Positions 40,284 to 52,130 of a stretch of 64,000 bases of DNA are shown here, piece after piece; within the stretch, counting starts at the first letter, position 1, and every line of letters begins with the position of its first letter. The DNA is from Kryptolebias marmoratus (Eukaryota > Chordata > Actinopteri > Cyprinodontiformes > Rivulidae). Below the pieces are notes generated by a model that searched no databases, was not told the DNA's origin, and saw nothing but the letters and a program-made list of their open reading frames with translations. The position numbers were made by a program, and so were the translations under genes. The stretch covers positions 16,689,776 through 16,753,775 of the forward strand of contig NC_051449.1 of assembly GCF_001649575.2 (NCBI RefSeq), written 5' to 3'.

Positions 40284-41375
40284 GCATACAGCCAGGGGGT
40301 CTCAAATTTTAGATTCAAAGGTCCAAATCTGATTACTAGATAAGGTCAAAACCAACCAGCAATAAGCAAATCCCATTTATTAAATTTGCTTTCAACCAAA
40401 GGAAATTACGGTTTGCCTACAAATGTTTGCTTGTAAACCTGAGCTGCTCTAACTGTTGACAATAAACCCTAGTGTGCACTGCAGTTTTATAAGAAACTTT
40501 ACCTTAAATGTGTTTAACTTTATGACTTTTCTCGCCTCAACAAATGACATTTCTTTGCTTTTCCACAAACATAAACATGGAACAAACTGAACTTAAAGGC
40601 AACAAGGCTCTGAAACATCAGAATGATTGAGGTAGAAGTTACAGGTGCTCTGAGACAGGTAAAATACAGAGAAACCTGAAGTGGGGAAAATGGTGAGCTG
40701 CCTAAATATTAGCACACAAAATGATGTCAGACGGAGTAACTGACTTCAATATTTATTTGTTAAGCGGCTGCAATCTAAGCTTTTTACCGCATTTATTGCT
40801 GAGAATGCACTCACACAGATGTGGTGAGAATATTTCTCCTTCCAGTCATCTTTAAAAACTTGGTTTCCTTAGTCTAACTATTTTCCTCTTCACCATTAGA
40901 TAACGGCATGGCAATGTGACATAACACCTCCTTCTCTGCTGCCGTAGTTTCTGATAATGACACCAGCAGAGGCCAAAGCTGCAACATGCTTCAAGGCTAA
41001 CCCACTTTTTGTTACATGGCAAAAACAGCCTCAGACAGCTTGTGTCTGAAGACTTGCAGCTTTTATTGCTGTTACTGCAGCCTACACTGAACATTTACCA
41101 CTAGAAATTCACTCTTTTACAGCTTATTTTTCCTCCGTCTCAGTCATGTGCTCCGATTCTCAAACCAAGCATGAGGACACTGTCGCTCTTTGCTTCACTA
41201 ACCCCGTGCACTCTTTCTCTCTCTGTGCACACTCTTAAACGAGCCACACCACTCTTAAAAGAGCACCAAACACACACTTGCACTGTGATATAAAATGTGT
41301 GCTGGATCCAGACTGATTTGAAATTCGGTCCTGATCCGGGCCGGAGTTTGGGCTATGAGAATCGCTGGCCTACAG
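40284..41375. mobile_element. hAT-like non-autonomous DNA transposon candidate
   Basis: The left end is CAGGGGGTCTCAAATTTTAG and the right end, inverted, is CAGCGATTCTCATAGCCC, a degenerate inverted repeat of hAT form. Outside them lie GCATACAG (40284-40291) and GCCTACAG (41368-41375), equal at 7 of 8 positions, the target-duplication length of hAT elements. The interior of about 1.07 kb has no transposase frame. Confidence 0.55.
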
Positions 41376-43738
41376 AGATGTAAAGTGAACTTTGACACGC
41401 TGACTTTAGACAGAACAAAAAGCCAAACAACAGAAAAGAAGTGTCGCATCAATACAGCTGCTCTACCCAGTCTGATTTGATCTGAAAATTTTGTAAAAAA
41501 AAAACGGCACAGGGGTTCAGAATGTAAACACTAATTGAACAGAAATTGTTTGATCATATTCTTTATATCCTCTGAGATTACGATTTTCCCTGAATTGTTC
41601 AAAAACACATTCAGAACATAGAGATTAAAACAATTTTAGATTCTTTTTAAAAGAGGACTTACAGGCACTGACTGCAAACTATAAAATATAACCCATAAAG
41701 GGTTACCATGAACTATAGCAAATGGTACAGTTTGAAAGAGTTTACTCCAATAGTCCAATAGTATTGATATGCAATTTTGAAATGAGGGTACACACGCAAC
41801 GTACACAAAGCACTCAGCTGAATCCACCACTACAAGACCACATGAAAGCTGAGTCACATGACTGGCTGTGGTTTGTGTAGGTAATCAAATAGATTGTAGT
41901 TTTTCCAAAATAAAAAGATGAAATACACCCCATTCTGAAGTCTGTTTCAATTTAGATTGTTTTAAAAGCCTGTCTGCATGCTATACTCAACAATTCTGAG
42001 CGAAAATACAAACTAATACAACACATTTGTCAAATTTCCCAATCCCAAATGGCTCTTCCGTGGACACTGTCATTGTTGATATATTTTCAGTCACTTTTTC
42101 ATAGGTAAATAAATTGTAGTTGGCAGCTGTTCACAACTTTTTAATTTAGGGACACATTAATCATCAATATAAGGAAAGCAAAGGATTTTGTTTCCTACTT
42201 TATAAATTGTATTTTTTTTTGGACCTGTCTTCATGACACTGCAATGAGTGCCTTCAATAAATTTTCCAAGCCACTTTAATAAAATCCACACTCTTCTTTT
42301 TTTTTTCTTTTGTTCCAGTTCTAACTTTGGTGTTGTTTCTTCTGTCACACATGCAGAAGAAGCATGTTAACGCCGGTTACACGACGGGTGTTTATAGCAA
42401 TATATACCGCTGCTGCAACTCCCTCAAGAGACGCCTTTTACAAAGATCTGACATTGAATTTTTAGATCAGAGCAAAGACCTGCTGCCGTTCATCACATGG
42501 CATTATGAGCTGATAACATTATCCTCTCTTTTTACATCATCACTAATATCACATCCTAGTTGATGTCAAGTCCGTTTAATCATTTATGCATGTATTTAAA
42601 CAGCCTTGCTCCCACAGCCATGATGTGCTTAACGGTTCGCTTCAGACCTTCACAAACGACACGGGACGTTAATCTTATCATCAATTGCTCTGGTTCACCA
42701 GTGGTGCTAATTTCTGCACACTGATGGTCAATGAAATCCTGATGCTTCGCCGTACGCGCTTTGGCCTTTAGGCCCGTGTGCATGAAATATTTCATCTGAC
42801 AAAACATCCAAGGGAGTTCTGGATGAGAGGAGGAGAAGATGCCCGGAAGCGCGGTCCGCCTATAGAACAATTCATGAGACAGGCTTTGGAGTTTTTCAGC
42901 TGTGCAGACAGGAAAGCCAGCCAAATATAGGTCAGCTCAACAGACCGTGTCCAAGCCGTCATCACACAACTGACCAGTACAAAGCAGCTTTCCCCAATAA
43001 CAGCCATCAGAACTAGGTTATAGAGGCCCGCAGCCCAGCTTCAGACAAGACTTTGAATATGGATTAGGCCTAAAGGCTTTATTTTACTGAAGTATAATCT
43101 TGGATTTTGTCATTTGGGTGGGGGTCTATATTTCAGGGGTATTTAGCCCTGCCTTTCACTGCGGTAATCTCTGATATATTGCTGTTGCATTGTGAGTGCA
43201 GCGGGCCATGATATGACTGACACGTCTGACATGGGGAATATTGAGCTTAAACTTTTGACCCTTTAAGCTCATCCATCAGGTTTGAGACGAGCGCATTTTT
43301 GGTGGAGACAGGGCTCCAGCGGCAGACCAGATGTCCACACACATCCAAGGTTATTTCAGCGTGATACACATCACTCTTATCTGTAATTATATTTCTGGGC
43401 TTCCTCCTCTGCGTGCGTATATGGAGCACTAAAGCATGCTTCCGTGTGTAAATTCTGTGCTCCCCATATGTGACAGTTTGATGGACAGTCCCCTGTTGTC
43501 TCATTAAAAGTCTCCGCAGTGTTTTGTCTCTACCAGTCAGCCGTCCCTTTTTGTCTAGACTGTGCCTGCTTTGAAAAAGGGAAGAAAGTTTGACATTGTA
43601 TCTAACAACGTAATTAGCTCTATCTGTGTCATTTTTGTGTATTTATTAACCCCCAGATCGACAGAGGAGTTTGCAGTTCCAGTTTTATCGTTCACAGCTG
43701 AATGGTGAAAGGGCGATAATGTTTTTGCCCGTCTCTGT
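41376..43738. other. Intron 1 stretch with a complex, repeat-poor block
   Basis: Bases 42590-43020 and 43240-43520 are more balanced in composition than the surroundings. A 114-codon minus frame (42580-42924) is open but matches no family I know. No splice-bounded exon supported. Confidence 0.45.
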
Positions 43739-44205
43739 GTGTACATGAGGTTGTTATTCTGTTGTGTTAGCAAAATGCCTCATGAACCACAGAATGATTA
43801 TTAATAAAACTCTCAGAAATTTGGTATGGTAATAGCTGAGCATTGTTCCCCACACATACTCAAAGTGCAACAGATTGTGAGACAACTGTCAGAGTCAACC
43901 ATGTTTGTCTGTTAGCGAAATATCTCCTAACCCACTGGGCGGATTGCAATGAAACCCTCAGAACAGAATTATTGGCCCTACATCTACAACTGATTACATT
44001 TTAGAGTCAATCCAAATCAAGATGGCCACCACAGCTAATCAACCTCAGCATACAGATAATAGCTATAATTCAGTGAATTTTACACATATTGAGCTCAAAT
44101 TTGGAGTGGTAGTAGTTGATGGTCAATTACAATACATATTCCAAGCACTAACAAATTATGCAAGATACCTCAACATTGCATGAGACTGCACATAATGCTA
44201 ATGTT
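43739..44205 (-). repeat. Dispersed repeat family A, two copies head to tail, minus orientation
   Basis: GTTAGCAAAATGCCTCATGA opens a short first copy. GTTAGCGAAATATCTCCTAA opens a fuller second copy at about 43913, which goes on to ACATCTACAACTGATTACAT, CAAGATGGCCACCACAGCTA and TGGTAGTAGTTGATGG. Same tandem layout as at 6431-6965. Confidence 0.72.
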
Positions 44206-44691
44206 ATTATCAGAGTTTGACCTACAATTCTGTCATTTGTCATCATAAGATGATCTTAGTCTAAAACTCTGCATTTTCATACAAATTAATGTGATAGTAC
44301 TGTGATTAACTTTTGAAGTTGAGTAATCATCCAATGATTACAAAAAAAAAAAAACCTTCAGTAGCTAATTAGAAATTTTGCCAATAGATAAATTAACACA
44401 CACACACTAACCCTTTTTTATGACAGAGTGCAACAGAAAGTTCTACAGTCAGACTTGGGACTGTCTTTTGACCTAGTGGCCTCATTAACAACCAGAGTAT
44501 GTAAAGAATTGACCTGGTAAATTGATAGGTAAAATGTTCATCAGTTTGCTATTTAATCTTGTTTTTCTGGATGGTTTTGTTTTACCACAGATCATGTTGT
44601 GCTCTTAGTCTGGGATCAAGAGACAAGTGAAGAATCCTTCGGACTCTGTTCCCTCTGAAGTTTCAGCTAGGAAAATTGGTGTTGCCCGTTT
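44206..44691. other. Intron 1 stretch, nothing recognised
   Basis: AT-rich with poly-A at about 44341-44353; no gene or repeat signature. Confidence 0.5.
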
Positions 44692-45906
44692 TACAACTCC
44701 AACTCCAAAAAAGTTAGGACATTGTGTAAAATGTAAATTAAAAAACAGAATGCAATGATTTATAAACACCTGGACTCAAAGTCAAGTTGTTATGATGGAT
44801 TCAGTATAAGCTTTAGCATCGTCTTGATGAAATATTCAACGCATTCCCTATAAAAGACGTTGTCTGGATCGGAGCATATGTTGTTGTAAAACCTGTGCTT
44901 TTCTGCATTGTTGGGTTTCTAAATGTGTAAGCTGCTCATGCCATAAGCACTAATGCACCCCCATACCATCAGAGAGGGAGGCTTTTGAACTGTGTGCTGA
45001 TAACAGACTGGATGGTCCCTCTCCTTGTTTGCACAGAGGACATGGTGTCCATGATTTCCAAAAAGAATTTCAAATTTTCATTAGTCTGACGTCAGAACAG
45101 TTTTCTACTTTACCTGAGTCTGTTTTAAATGAGTTTTGGTCCAGAGAGAACAACTGCAACTTTCTGTAAAGTGTTCACACATGGCTTCTTCTTTGTATGA
45201 TAGCGCATTAACCTGGGTTTGTGGGTGGCGAGGCTAACTGTGTTTACAGACAATGATTTGTGGACGTGTTCCTGAGCCCATGCAGTGATGTTCAGAACAG
45301 AACCAGACCTGTTTTTAAGGCAGCGCTCCCTGAGGGCCTGAAGATCACGAGCATCCAATATTGAGTTTCAGCTTTGTCCTTAGAACTCAGAGATTCCTCC
45401 AGATTCTTAAAATCTTTAAATGATTTACGAACTATAAATGATGGGATACTGAAAGTCCTCCCAGTTTTCTATTGAGAAACATTATTCTGATGTTGTTCCA
45501 CTATTTTTAGACATAGTTGTTCACAGACTGGTGAACCTCTGTTCATCTTTACTTCTGATTCAGTCCCTCTAAAATGCTCTTTTTATAACTAGTCATCTTA
45601 CTGACCTGTTGTCAATTACTCTAATTCATTGCAAACAGGTCCTCCAGCTGTTAGTGATTATTTGTACGACTTACTTTTACAGCCTTCTGTTGCCCTCATC
45701 CCAATGTTTTGGAGATCTGTCGCTACCATCAAATTCAAAATTACCTCATTTTCCCCTAGAAATGGTGCAGTTGTTTAGTTTAAACATTTGATATGTTTTC
45801 TGTGTGAATAAAATTTGGGTTTATGTGATTTGTATATCATTGCATTTTGTTTTCATTTTTTATTTTCTTTCCAGAATGTCCCAACTTTTTCAAAACTGGG
45901 GTTGTA
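44692..45906 (-). mobile_element. Tc1-like transposon, internally deleted, minus orientation
   Basis: TA stands at both outer ends (44692-44693 and 45905-45906). The left end CAACTCCAACTCC, then AAAAAAGTTAGGACATTGTG, is an inverted match of the right end CCAACTTTTTCAAAACTGGG then GTTG. Sub-terminal text (AATGCAATGATTTATAAA, and its inverted partner near 45835) is typical of a fish Tc1-like family. The length of about 1.21 kb is shorter than an intact 1.6 kb copy. Transposase remnants run on the minus strand. Confidence 0.85.
45125..45358 (-). pseudogene. Tc1-like transposase fragment (helix-turn-helix region)
   Basis: The longest open remnant of this element's transposase, 77 codons. It reads MDARDLQALRERCLKNR, then ITAWAQEHVHKSLSVNTV, then KKKPCVNTLQKV. 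This is the characteristic end of the N-terminal DNA-binding region of Tc1-like transposases, just before the catalytic DDE domain. Further minus-strand text between 44840 and 45060 still echoes the catalytic half ('ATGGTATGGGGGTGC', 'CAACAACATATGCT') but is frame-broken, and most of the region carrying the third catalytic acid has been deleted. No intact protein can be made, so it is non-functional. Its place inside ctnnd2 intron 1, in the same orientation as the host gene, appears neutral. Confidence 0.82.
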
Positions 45907-48598
45907 AGATATTCTGCCTTCATTCCGGGGCATTTGTCACATTGCTGATCTTTTACATACAGCCTGTAGTGGATGCTAAAAATAAAAATGTCTCTACTTA
46001 GTTCTAATAGGCTTAAAACATCTGTTTGGCTGCACAGTGATGACGCTGTCACCAATTATAAGGCAAAGACCTTTTACCAAAGAGTTGTTGCTGGCAGACA
46101 ATGGCAGATGGTTTTATGAGCATCATAAAGGATTATTTACCAGTCAGCCAAAGCTTTCTATGTCAAAGGTCCAGATGCTAATGAACATTTAGATTAAGTG
46201 GGTACACAGACGCTTATTATACCGACTGCAGTGTTGTAAAAAAGTGTGGATCCAAGAGCAAATCACTTAAAGATAGCTGCTCTGATGACAAACCATTACA
46301 AGGCAATTGGACACAATAAAAATCCACTATTAAATAAAAATGTATTATTAAACGCACGAGGGCAGAAAGTCACTTATACCACAAGGAAAACATTCACTAA
46401 ATCACTTCAGAGAGCTCCTGCCAAGTTCTCGTTCTCTGCTTGGCTCGACGAATAGAAATCCCAATTCTGTAGAGTTTTGATCGCTGATCTGATTTTAACT
46501 TTGCCCTGTTGTTTTAAAATGAGCCACATTAATTTAACTCTGTTTATTTATGAAGCACCAAACTCATTCCAAAAGTCATCTCAGTAGGCTTTATTAAAAC
46601 CCGTAAGAAGGTCCGCTTTAAATCTAACAGAATACAGCCAGTTAACATTTTGTTGTTCTGAGTGGCTTCTTTTTTTACATATTGGCTGCAAACCTGAGTA
46701 TAAAAGTAAAAAAAAAATATCATCCACTGGTTTGTGTGTCTGAGGGAAATGAATAAGTGATTGCAGTTATAACTAATGTAGCATTCAGAACTTCTTCCTG
46801 TTTCACCAAACTGATACTACAGTTTACAGCAGGCAGGATTCCTACTTTTTAGAGATACTCCACACAACCACACCTAAAGAACATCCAACAATCCCTCTAA
46901 TACTTAACAAAAGATCATTATCTTTAGATGTAGCTTTGGGATCCATAACATTCACAGTGTTAGGAATGAGATGGAAACACAAATTTTCACTTGGATTCAT
47001 GCCAAAAGCAACTATGTCCTAAGGTCAGAAATCCACAAATGTGAAGTGAAAACAATTTACCTTTGAATGAAACTAAACTCAAACATTAAAAGCCAGCAGA
47101 TGTTCACGTAATGGTTATCTAAGTGAATGTGCTCTTGTTTTTCTTTTTTTTATCTTTTTACGTAATCTTCCCTGATTCCTATGAATAAAGATGCTACCAT
47201 GAGCCCATTGAGATTTTTATTTTAAACCCACAAAAAAATATATTTCTTTGCTCAAAAACTAAACACAGAAACAAAATAAAAAAAAGGAAGTCCCAAAGCC
47301 TTTTCCCGGTCTTCAGACAGTTCCTTTGAATTGCTCTCCCTCTCTTCCACTCTCACGTGCAGCAGGCCTGACCTTGTGTTGCTACACGTCTGAGTGAAGT
47401 CTTTTGGTGGGAAACGTTTGCACATTGTGATGGTTACTTAAGATCTTCTACATTCCTGATTCTATTCTGCCTCTATTCTACTCACTGATGAAGCAAAGAC
47501 ATGAAAACTGGCCACATCGCAGACCTCAGCTCTTAATCTTGAGAAGAAATCCTGTGTGCATCACTGTCAAACTGCAGCCACATCAGTGCAAAACTAACAC
47601 AGGTTTATTAGCAGGAAATAAATAAGAATATTTATATTTAGTAGAGAGTTAGATGTACAGACAGTGGAGTGTATAGCCTCCCAGCGGGAGGAGGCCGGAA
47701 GTAAAACTAGAAGGAAAACGAATTATTCTCTGAAGGACTCGATCCACATCTTCATTACAAAGTGGCCCCTGTTTTCTGCCGCATCATTGTTTCCTAACAA
47801 CATGCCGGAGCAGCCAAAAATACAATCGGCGTTATGAATTATACATTTTTTCCACAGATCCTCTGGGCGATTCTCTGTACGCTGGCGGCTTCATCACATG
47901 GTATAATTACAGAGGTTACAGCTGTGATGATAAACACTCTGCAATGACAAATTCAAACTCTCCTCCACCCACCGAGGAATTCAAACCGCTTGATGACAGA
48001 AGCAAACAAGCGCAGTGACAAAGCTGGATGTGAACAAGACTACAGACTGGAAAAGCTCCAAGTTAATTCAGTTGGTCAAAGTGCAGCCTTTTGTTGTAAA
48101 AATGCAGCCAGAACGATGTTAAAATTAAACTGCTGAGGGTGGGGCAGAGTTTTTTGGGGTTTTTTTACGTTACCATGCTAATTTGTATTTTCTATCTTTG
48201 TGATAAACACAAACTATTCCTTACCTGAATAAAAGTCATATCCTTTAGTTTGTTAAGGTGTGAACCGTGAGTGAGAACATTACTGAAATAGAAAAAGGGG
48301 TTATTTTTTGTGCTTTGCACTCTTCAATGCTATTTTAAAAAAATTATGCAACTCTATGTATCAATGAATTTCTACACCAATATAATTATCCTTAAATAGC
48401 TCAATAAATATTGTCATAGTTCATCTATAAGGGAAACATCCTTTTTTTAAACTAAAAGTTGTGTTTGTTTACTGTAAGTGACATTAACAGGACTTGAGTA
48501 GCAGAAAACCTCCAATTTCCACCTCACCAGCTGAACTAATGTGAGAAATTAATGTCTGGGGGAAACTGTATGATCGTCCATTCAATCAGATAACTAAA
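45907..48598. other. Intron 1 stretch, nothing recognised
   Basis: Mostly AT-rich. Bases 47320-47560 and 47640-48010 are more complex and repeat-free. No exon or named repeat. Confidence 0.45.
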
Positions 48599-49218
48599 CA
48601 GTAGCATTACTTGAAGAAACGCATATCTTCCGTCACCTTGCATCTAAAAGTTTTAAAGGAAGATCTTGCACACTCTCTTGCTACTACCACATCAAATTTT
48701 AACTTAATATCTGTAAAAATGTAAAAAACAAATAAAGGCTGTTTAGCTGTAGCAGCCGCTTTAAGTCAAGTTGTTCAACTGTAGATGTACATCCAATAAT
48801 TACTTTCTGAGCGTTTGTTTCTGTTCAGTGGTTCATGAGAAGTTTTTCTAACAAACAGACATTGATGCCAATAGTTAATACCTAATCTTTAAGCAAAAAT
48901 ATTGTACAAGGTCCAGTGCTTGAAGTATGAGGTCTAAATCATGGTAAGCTACTACTATACTAAATTCTAGCTCAATAGCTGTAAAATTGGCTGAGTTATA
49001 GGCATTTATCTGTTTTCTAACCCTCTGAAAGTTGCTATTGAATATATATCTACAAGTTGGCTGTGGTGGCCATCTTGAGTTTGGTTGATATTTTTCTGAG
49101 AATTTCAATAAAATCCATCCAGTAGTTCATGAGATACAGACAAACAAACACACCCACACACACACACACACACAAGCAATTACATAACCGCTCACCTTCC
49201 ATGACAGTAGGCGATCAT
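48599..49218 (+). repeat. Dispersed repeat family A, two copies head to tail, plus orientation
   Basis: First copy about 48640-48860 (AATATCTGTAAAAATG, GTTCAACTGTAGATGTACAT, CAGTGGTTCATGAGAAG). Second copy about 48865-49145 (TAGCTGTAAAATTGGCTGAG, GGCTGTGGTGGCCATCTTGA, ATCCATCCAGTAGTTCATGA). It ends in an AC microsatellite (49155-49173) and the tail GCAATTACATAACCGCTCAC. Confidence 0.75.
49155..49173 (+). repeat. (AC)n microsatellite inside the family A tail
   Basis: About 9 AC units. CA runs recur at this exact position in several family A copies (17757, 52050, 54555), so the microsatellite seems to be part of the element. Confidence 0.85.
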
Positions 49219-49734
49219 AAATAATGTTGGTCCAGTTCACTGTAGAATGTTATTCAGTGAATTAGACCAACATTGTTCATGTTTACTGTCTATAACTTTG
49301 GAGACAAGCAGGTGTGTTCCCTCTTTTGTTCGATACACGGATGCTGTCAGAACCAAGTGGAGATGAGTGTTTTAACTTTCACTTTAACACTTAGTAAATG
49401 TCACAAATCCTTGTAAAAGATAAACACTGTGTGAAAAAGCCAAATTATTTTTAAAGACTTAAGTTGCCAACATAATTACCCTTTTTTTTTTTTTTTTTTG
49501 TCTGGCTTAAATTTATTGAAGTGTAATGTGTTTTTCACTTTAAGCTCCACAGGTTCAGTAATCTCATTAGCGTGTCGAAAGTGATTTAACTTAACACCTG
49601 CATATCAGTCCTTGAAGACTCAAGCCTTTTTTGCAAGGAGCGTAATAAGAACATCAAGTCAAAAAGTTAAAAATGTACTTCTTCAAATACACTGAGGGAA
49701 AAAAAATTCTTTGGCTTTCCCGTTTTAGTTGTTT
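49219..49734. other. Intron 1 stretch with poly-T
   Basis: Holds an 18-base poly-T run at about 49482-49499. Nothing else recognised. Confidence 0.5.
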
Positions 49735-50060
49735 TTATGAAATTGCAAATTGCTCTGTACACCCACCCTGGCGTGACTCTGTCAGACTGGATCAGGATGC
49801 TGCTACGGGTTGTTTCCATGACCTTGTCACAATCATGGTTACAGCCTAGGAATCATTGTGGCCAGTCCTGCTTTAAATCCCGACAACCAAGTTACGCCAA
49901 CGTGCGTGGGCTTCCTGTCTTGGATACACCGCCAACATTGACACCATGATTCCCCCAAGCTTCACCTAGTACCCCAATACGTTGCCACCATGGAAGTTTT
50001 GTGCATGATCAAAAGCCTCCACAACCAATCGCTCACGTTAGTCAAGGCCAAAGTGCCCCG
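49735..50060 (+). repeat. Dispersed repeat family C, plus orientation
   Basis: Shares ordered blocks with the copy at 61630-61985: GGTTGTTTCCATGACCTTGT, GTGGCCAGTCCT, CGTTGCCACCATG, TTTTGTGCATGATCAAAA, then CTCACGTTAGT in place of TCACACGTAAT. More GC-rich than its surroundings. The 70-codon plus frame is not recognised. Confidence 0.6.
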
Positions 50061-51648
50061 GAGAAACAGCATGAAGTCAGAATGTCTACCTGTGTTACAA
50101 AAATAATGCTTGTTTGCAAAGAGAGTGTCTATGTGCAATGTTGTGTTGACTGTGTGCAATTCCTGTCCCTGGAGCTGAATATGAAATATAAGCATCAGTC
50201 TGTCAGAAAAATTCGGATTGTCTAAAATTCAGCCTGTGTTTTGTCTGAATCAGTGGTTCCCAATCTTCTTTAGCTATCTACCCACAAAGGAGTAGCAGAG
50301 ACTTATGACGCCAACCTTCCCTGGCTGAAACATAAAATTATCTAGAAGCAAATTAAACAAAAACATAAACAGCCTTAACCTTCTTACAAATTGCTTTCAT
50401 TCATCACTGCTGTTTGTTTGTCTCTGTGTTTTTTTTCTTTTGAATAATTTGTCAATTTAATTTGATTACTGAAGATTATTTCAAGATCCCCTCTCAGTGT
50501 TTCACAGAGAAATCCCTGACCCTGACCTAGGAACCAATGGTCTAAATTGCACCTTTTTTCAAAATGTGATTAAGTAAGATAACTGGGTATTAATTCAGCC
50601 CCTACAAATGGAAATTAAATTATGGACAATTGTAATCTTATCCTAAAAACTAGTGAATTTTGTGTTGAGACCCTACAATACTTGTTTGACATCTCAAAAA
50701 AAAAAGAAAAACAAAAGTGTAAAAAAAACTGGGGAAAAACCTTTACAAACACGATAAAAAGACAAAAAACTTTATTTCTAAAGTGCACTACAGCTCTCCA
50801 ATATGAGCCCAGTCCACTGATATCCCTAGAAGTGAAACTTCTGCATTCATATTTCAAACAGAACACACATTTTAAGGAAGGGGAAAAAAAGTTGACCACA
50901 AAAGTTTTCAACGTCAGAAGAAGCCCTCAGTGCAAAGACTTCCTATTGCTATTCTCAGCACAGAGAACATCACCATTACCACCCCAGAGCACCACTGGCA
51001 CACAGGCTACCTACTGTAGAGCCATGCATAATACATCAGCCCCACTTTGAAGGGTTTTTCTCCAAAGAAATGACATCAGTGAAGAAATCGCTTATGGAAA
51101 GCAGCATCAAAGAGGAGCCATGGCTAAAGCCTGGGCCTAAAAGCCAGATCAACAACATTAAACTGGCAGGATGACAGCTTCATGCAAGTTAGAGAGCGCG
51201 CTGTGGAACACTGAAACGTAAAGAAAAAAGAAACACTTTCAAATATTATATCGCTCAATTGTGACCAGCTGGGTCATTTCTGAGAGATAGGAACTTGCTG
51301 CTTCCCTTATGGGTCTCCTAGCTGCTGTGCATCACAAATAAAAGATTTCCTCCTCTCTTACTTTTATCTGATCTGGTGATGGCTCTGAGGCCTAACAGCA
51401 CTGCTATGTTATGCAATGTGGGGTCACAGCAGCTCAAGTCAACTTATGTCTAAAGAAAATTAAGCAGATGATGTCAAGCGATGGCTGTTCTTCAAAACTT
51501 TAAAAAGCACATTCATAATAATAGCTGCCCCCACTACCCACACTAATTTAACATCAGCAGTAGTGCGGCTTTTTCAGAATATGTGAGACAGTTACAAGGA
51601 CTCAATGACAGTCAGTTTCAGTCTACAGTATGAACCTGGAAGTCTATT
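50061..51648. other. Intron 1 stretch, nothing recognised
   Basis: No named repeat. A 142-codon plus frame at 50622-51050 is lysine-rich by composition and has no domain that I recognise. Confidence 0.45.
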
Positions 51649-52130
51649 TAGGAAACATTAAAGCCCTATTCCTTAAAGGAATGCATATCACCCACTGCCT
51701 TTCATGCCAGAGTTTTGGACTAAAATCAGCTTATGTTGAGAAACGATGGGGTTGCAGCTGTTTTGGTCAAATCTTGAAAAGAACGCCACGTGCTATCTCC
51801 TGCCATATTGCGAGCTGTCACACTCAGAGTATGACTCTCACCACTACCCCAATAAATTTCAGCTCAATATCCGTAAAATTGACTGAGTTATAGCCATTTT
51901 TGTGTATTTTAAGACCATTTGGCCGTGGCAGCCGTCTTAAATGCAGTTCACTCTAAAAGCTAATCAATTGTAAATGGACAACCAGTGCTTACTTGCTGCA
52001 AGTTTAATGAAAATTTATAAAGTGGTTCATGAGATGCTTTACTAACAGACACACACACACACATACATACACACAAATATGGGCAATGGCATTATCATCC
52101 GCCTTTGCCTATTTTGTTTGGTAGTTGAGG
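51649..52130 (+). repeat. Dispersed repeat family A, near-complete reference copy, plus orientation
   Basis: The best full copy in the window. Head TTCCTTAAAGGAATGCATAT and CACTGCCTTTCATGCC; then GCCACGTGCTATCTCCTG, TCAATATCCGTAAAATTGAC, GGCCGTGGCAGCCGTCTT, TCAATTGTAAATGGAC, AAGTGGTTCATGAGATG. It closes with a CA run and the tail GGGCAATGGCATTATCATCC. About 480 bp with no ORF spanning it. Confidence 0.8.
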
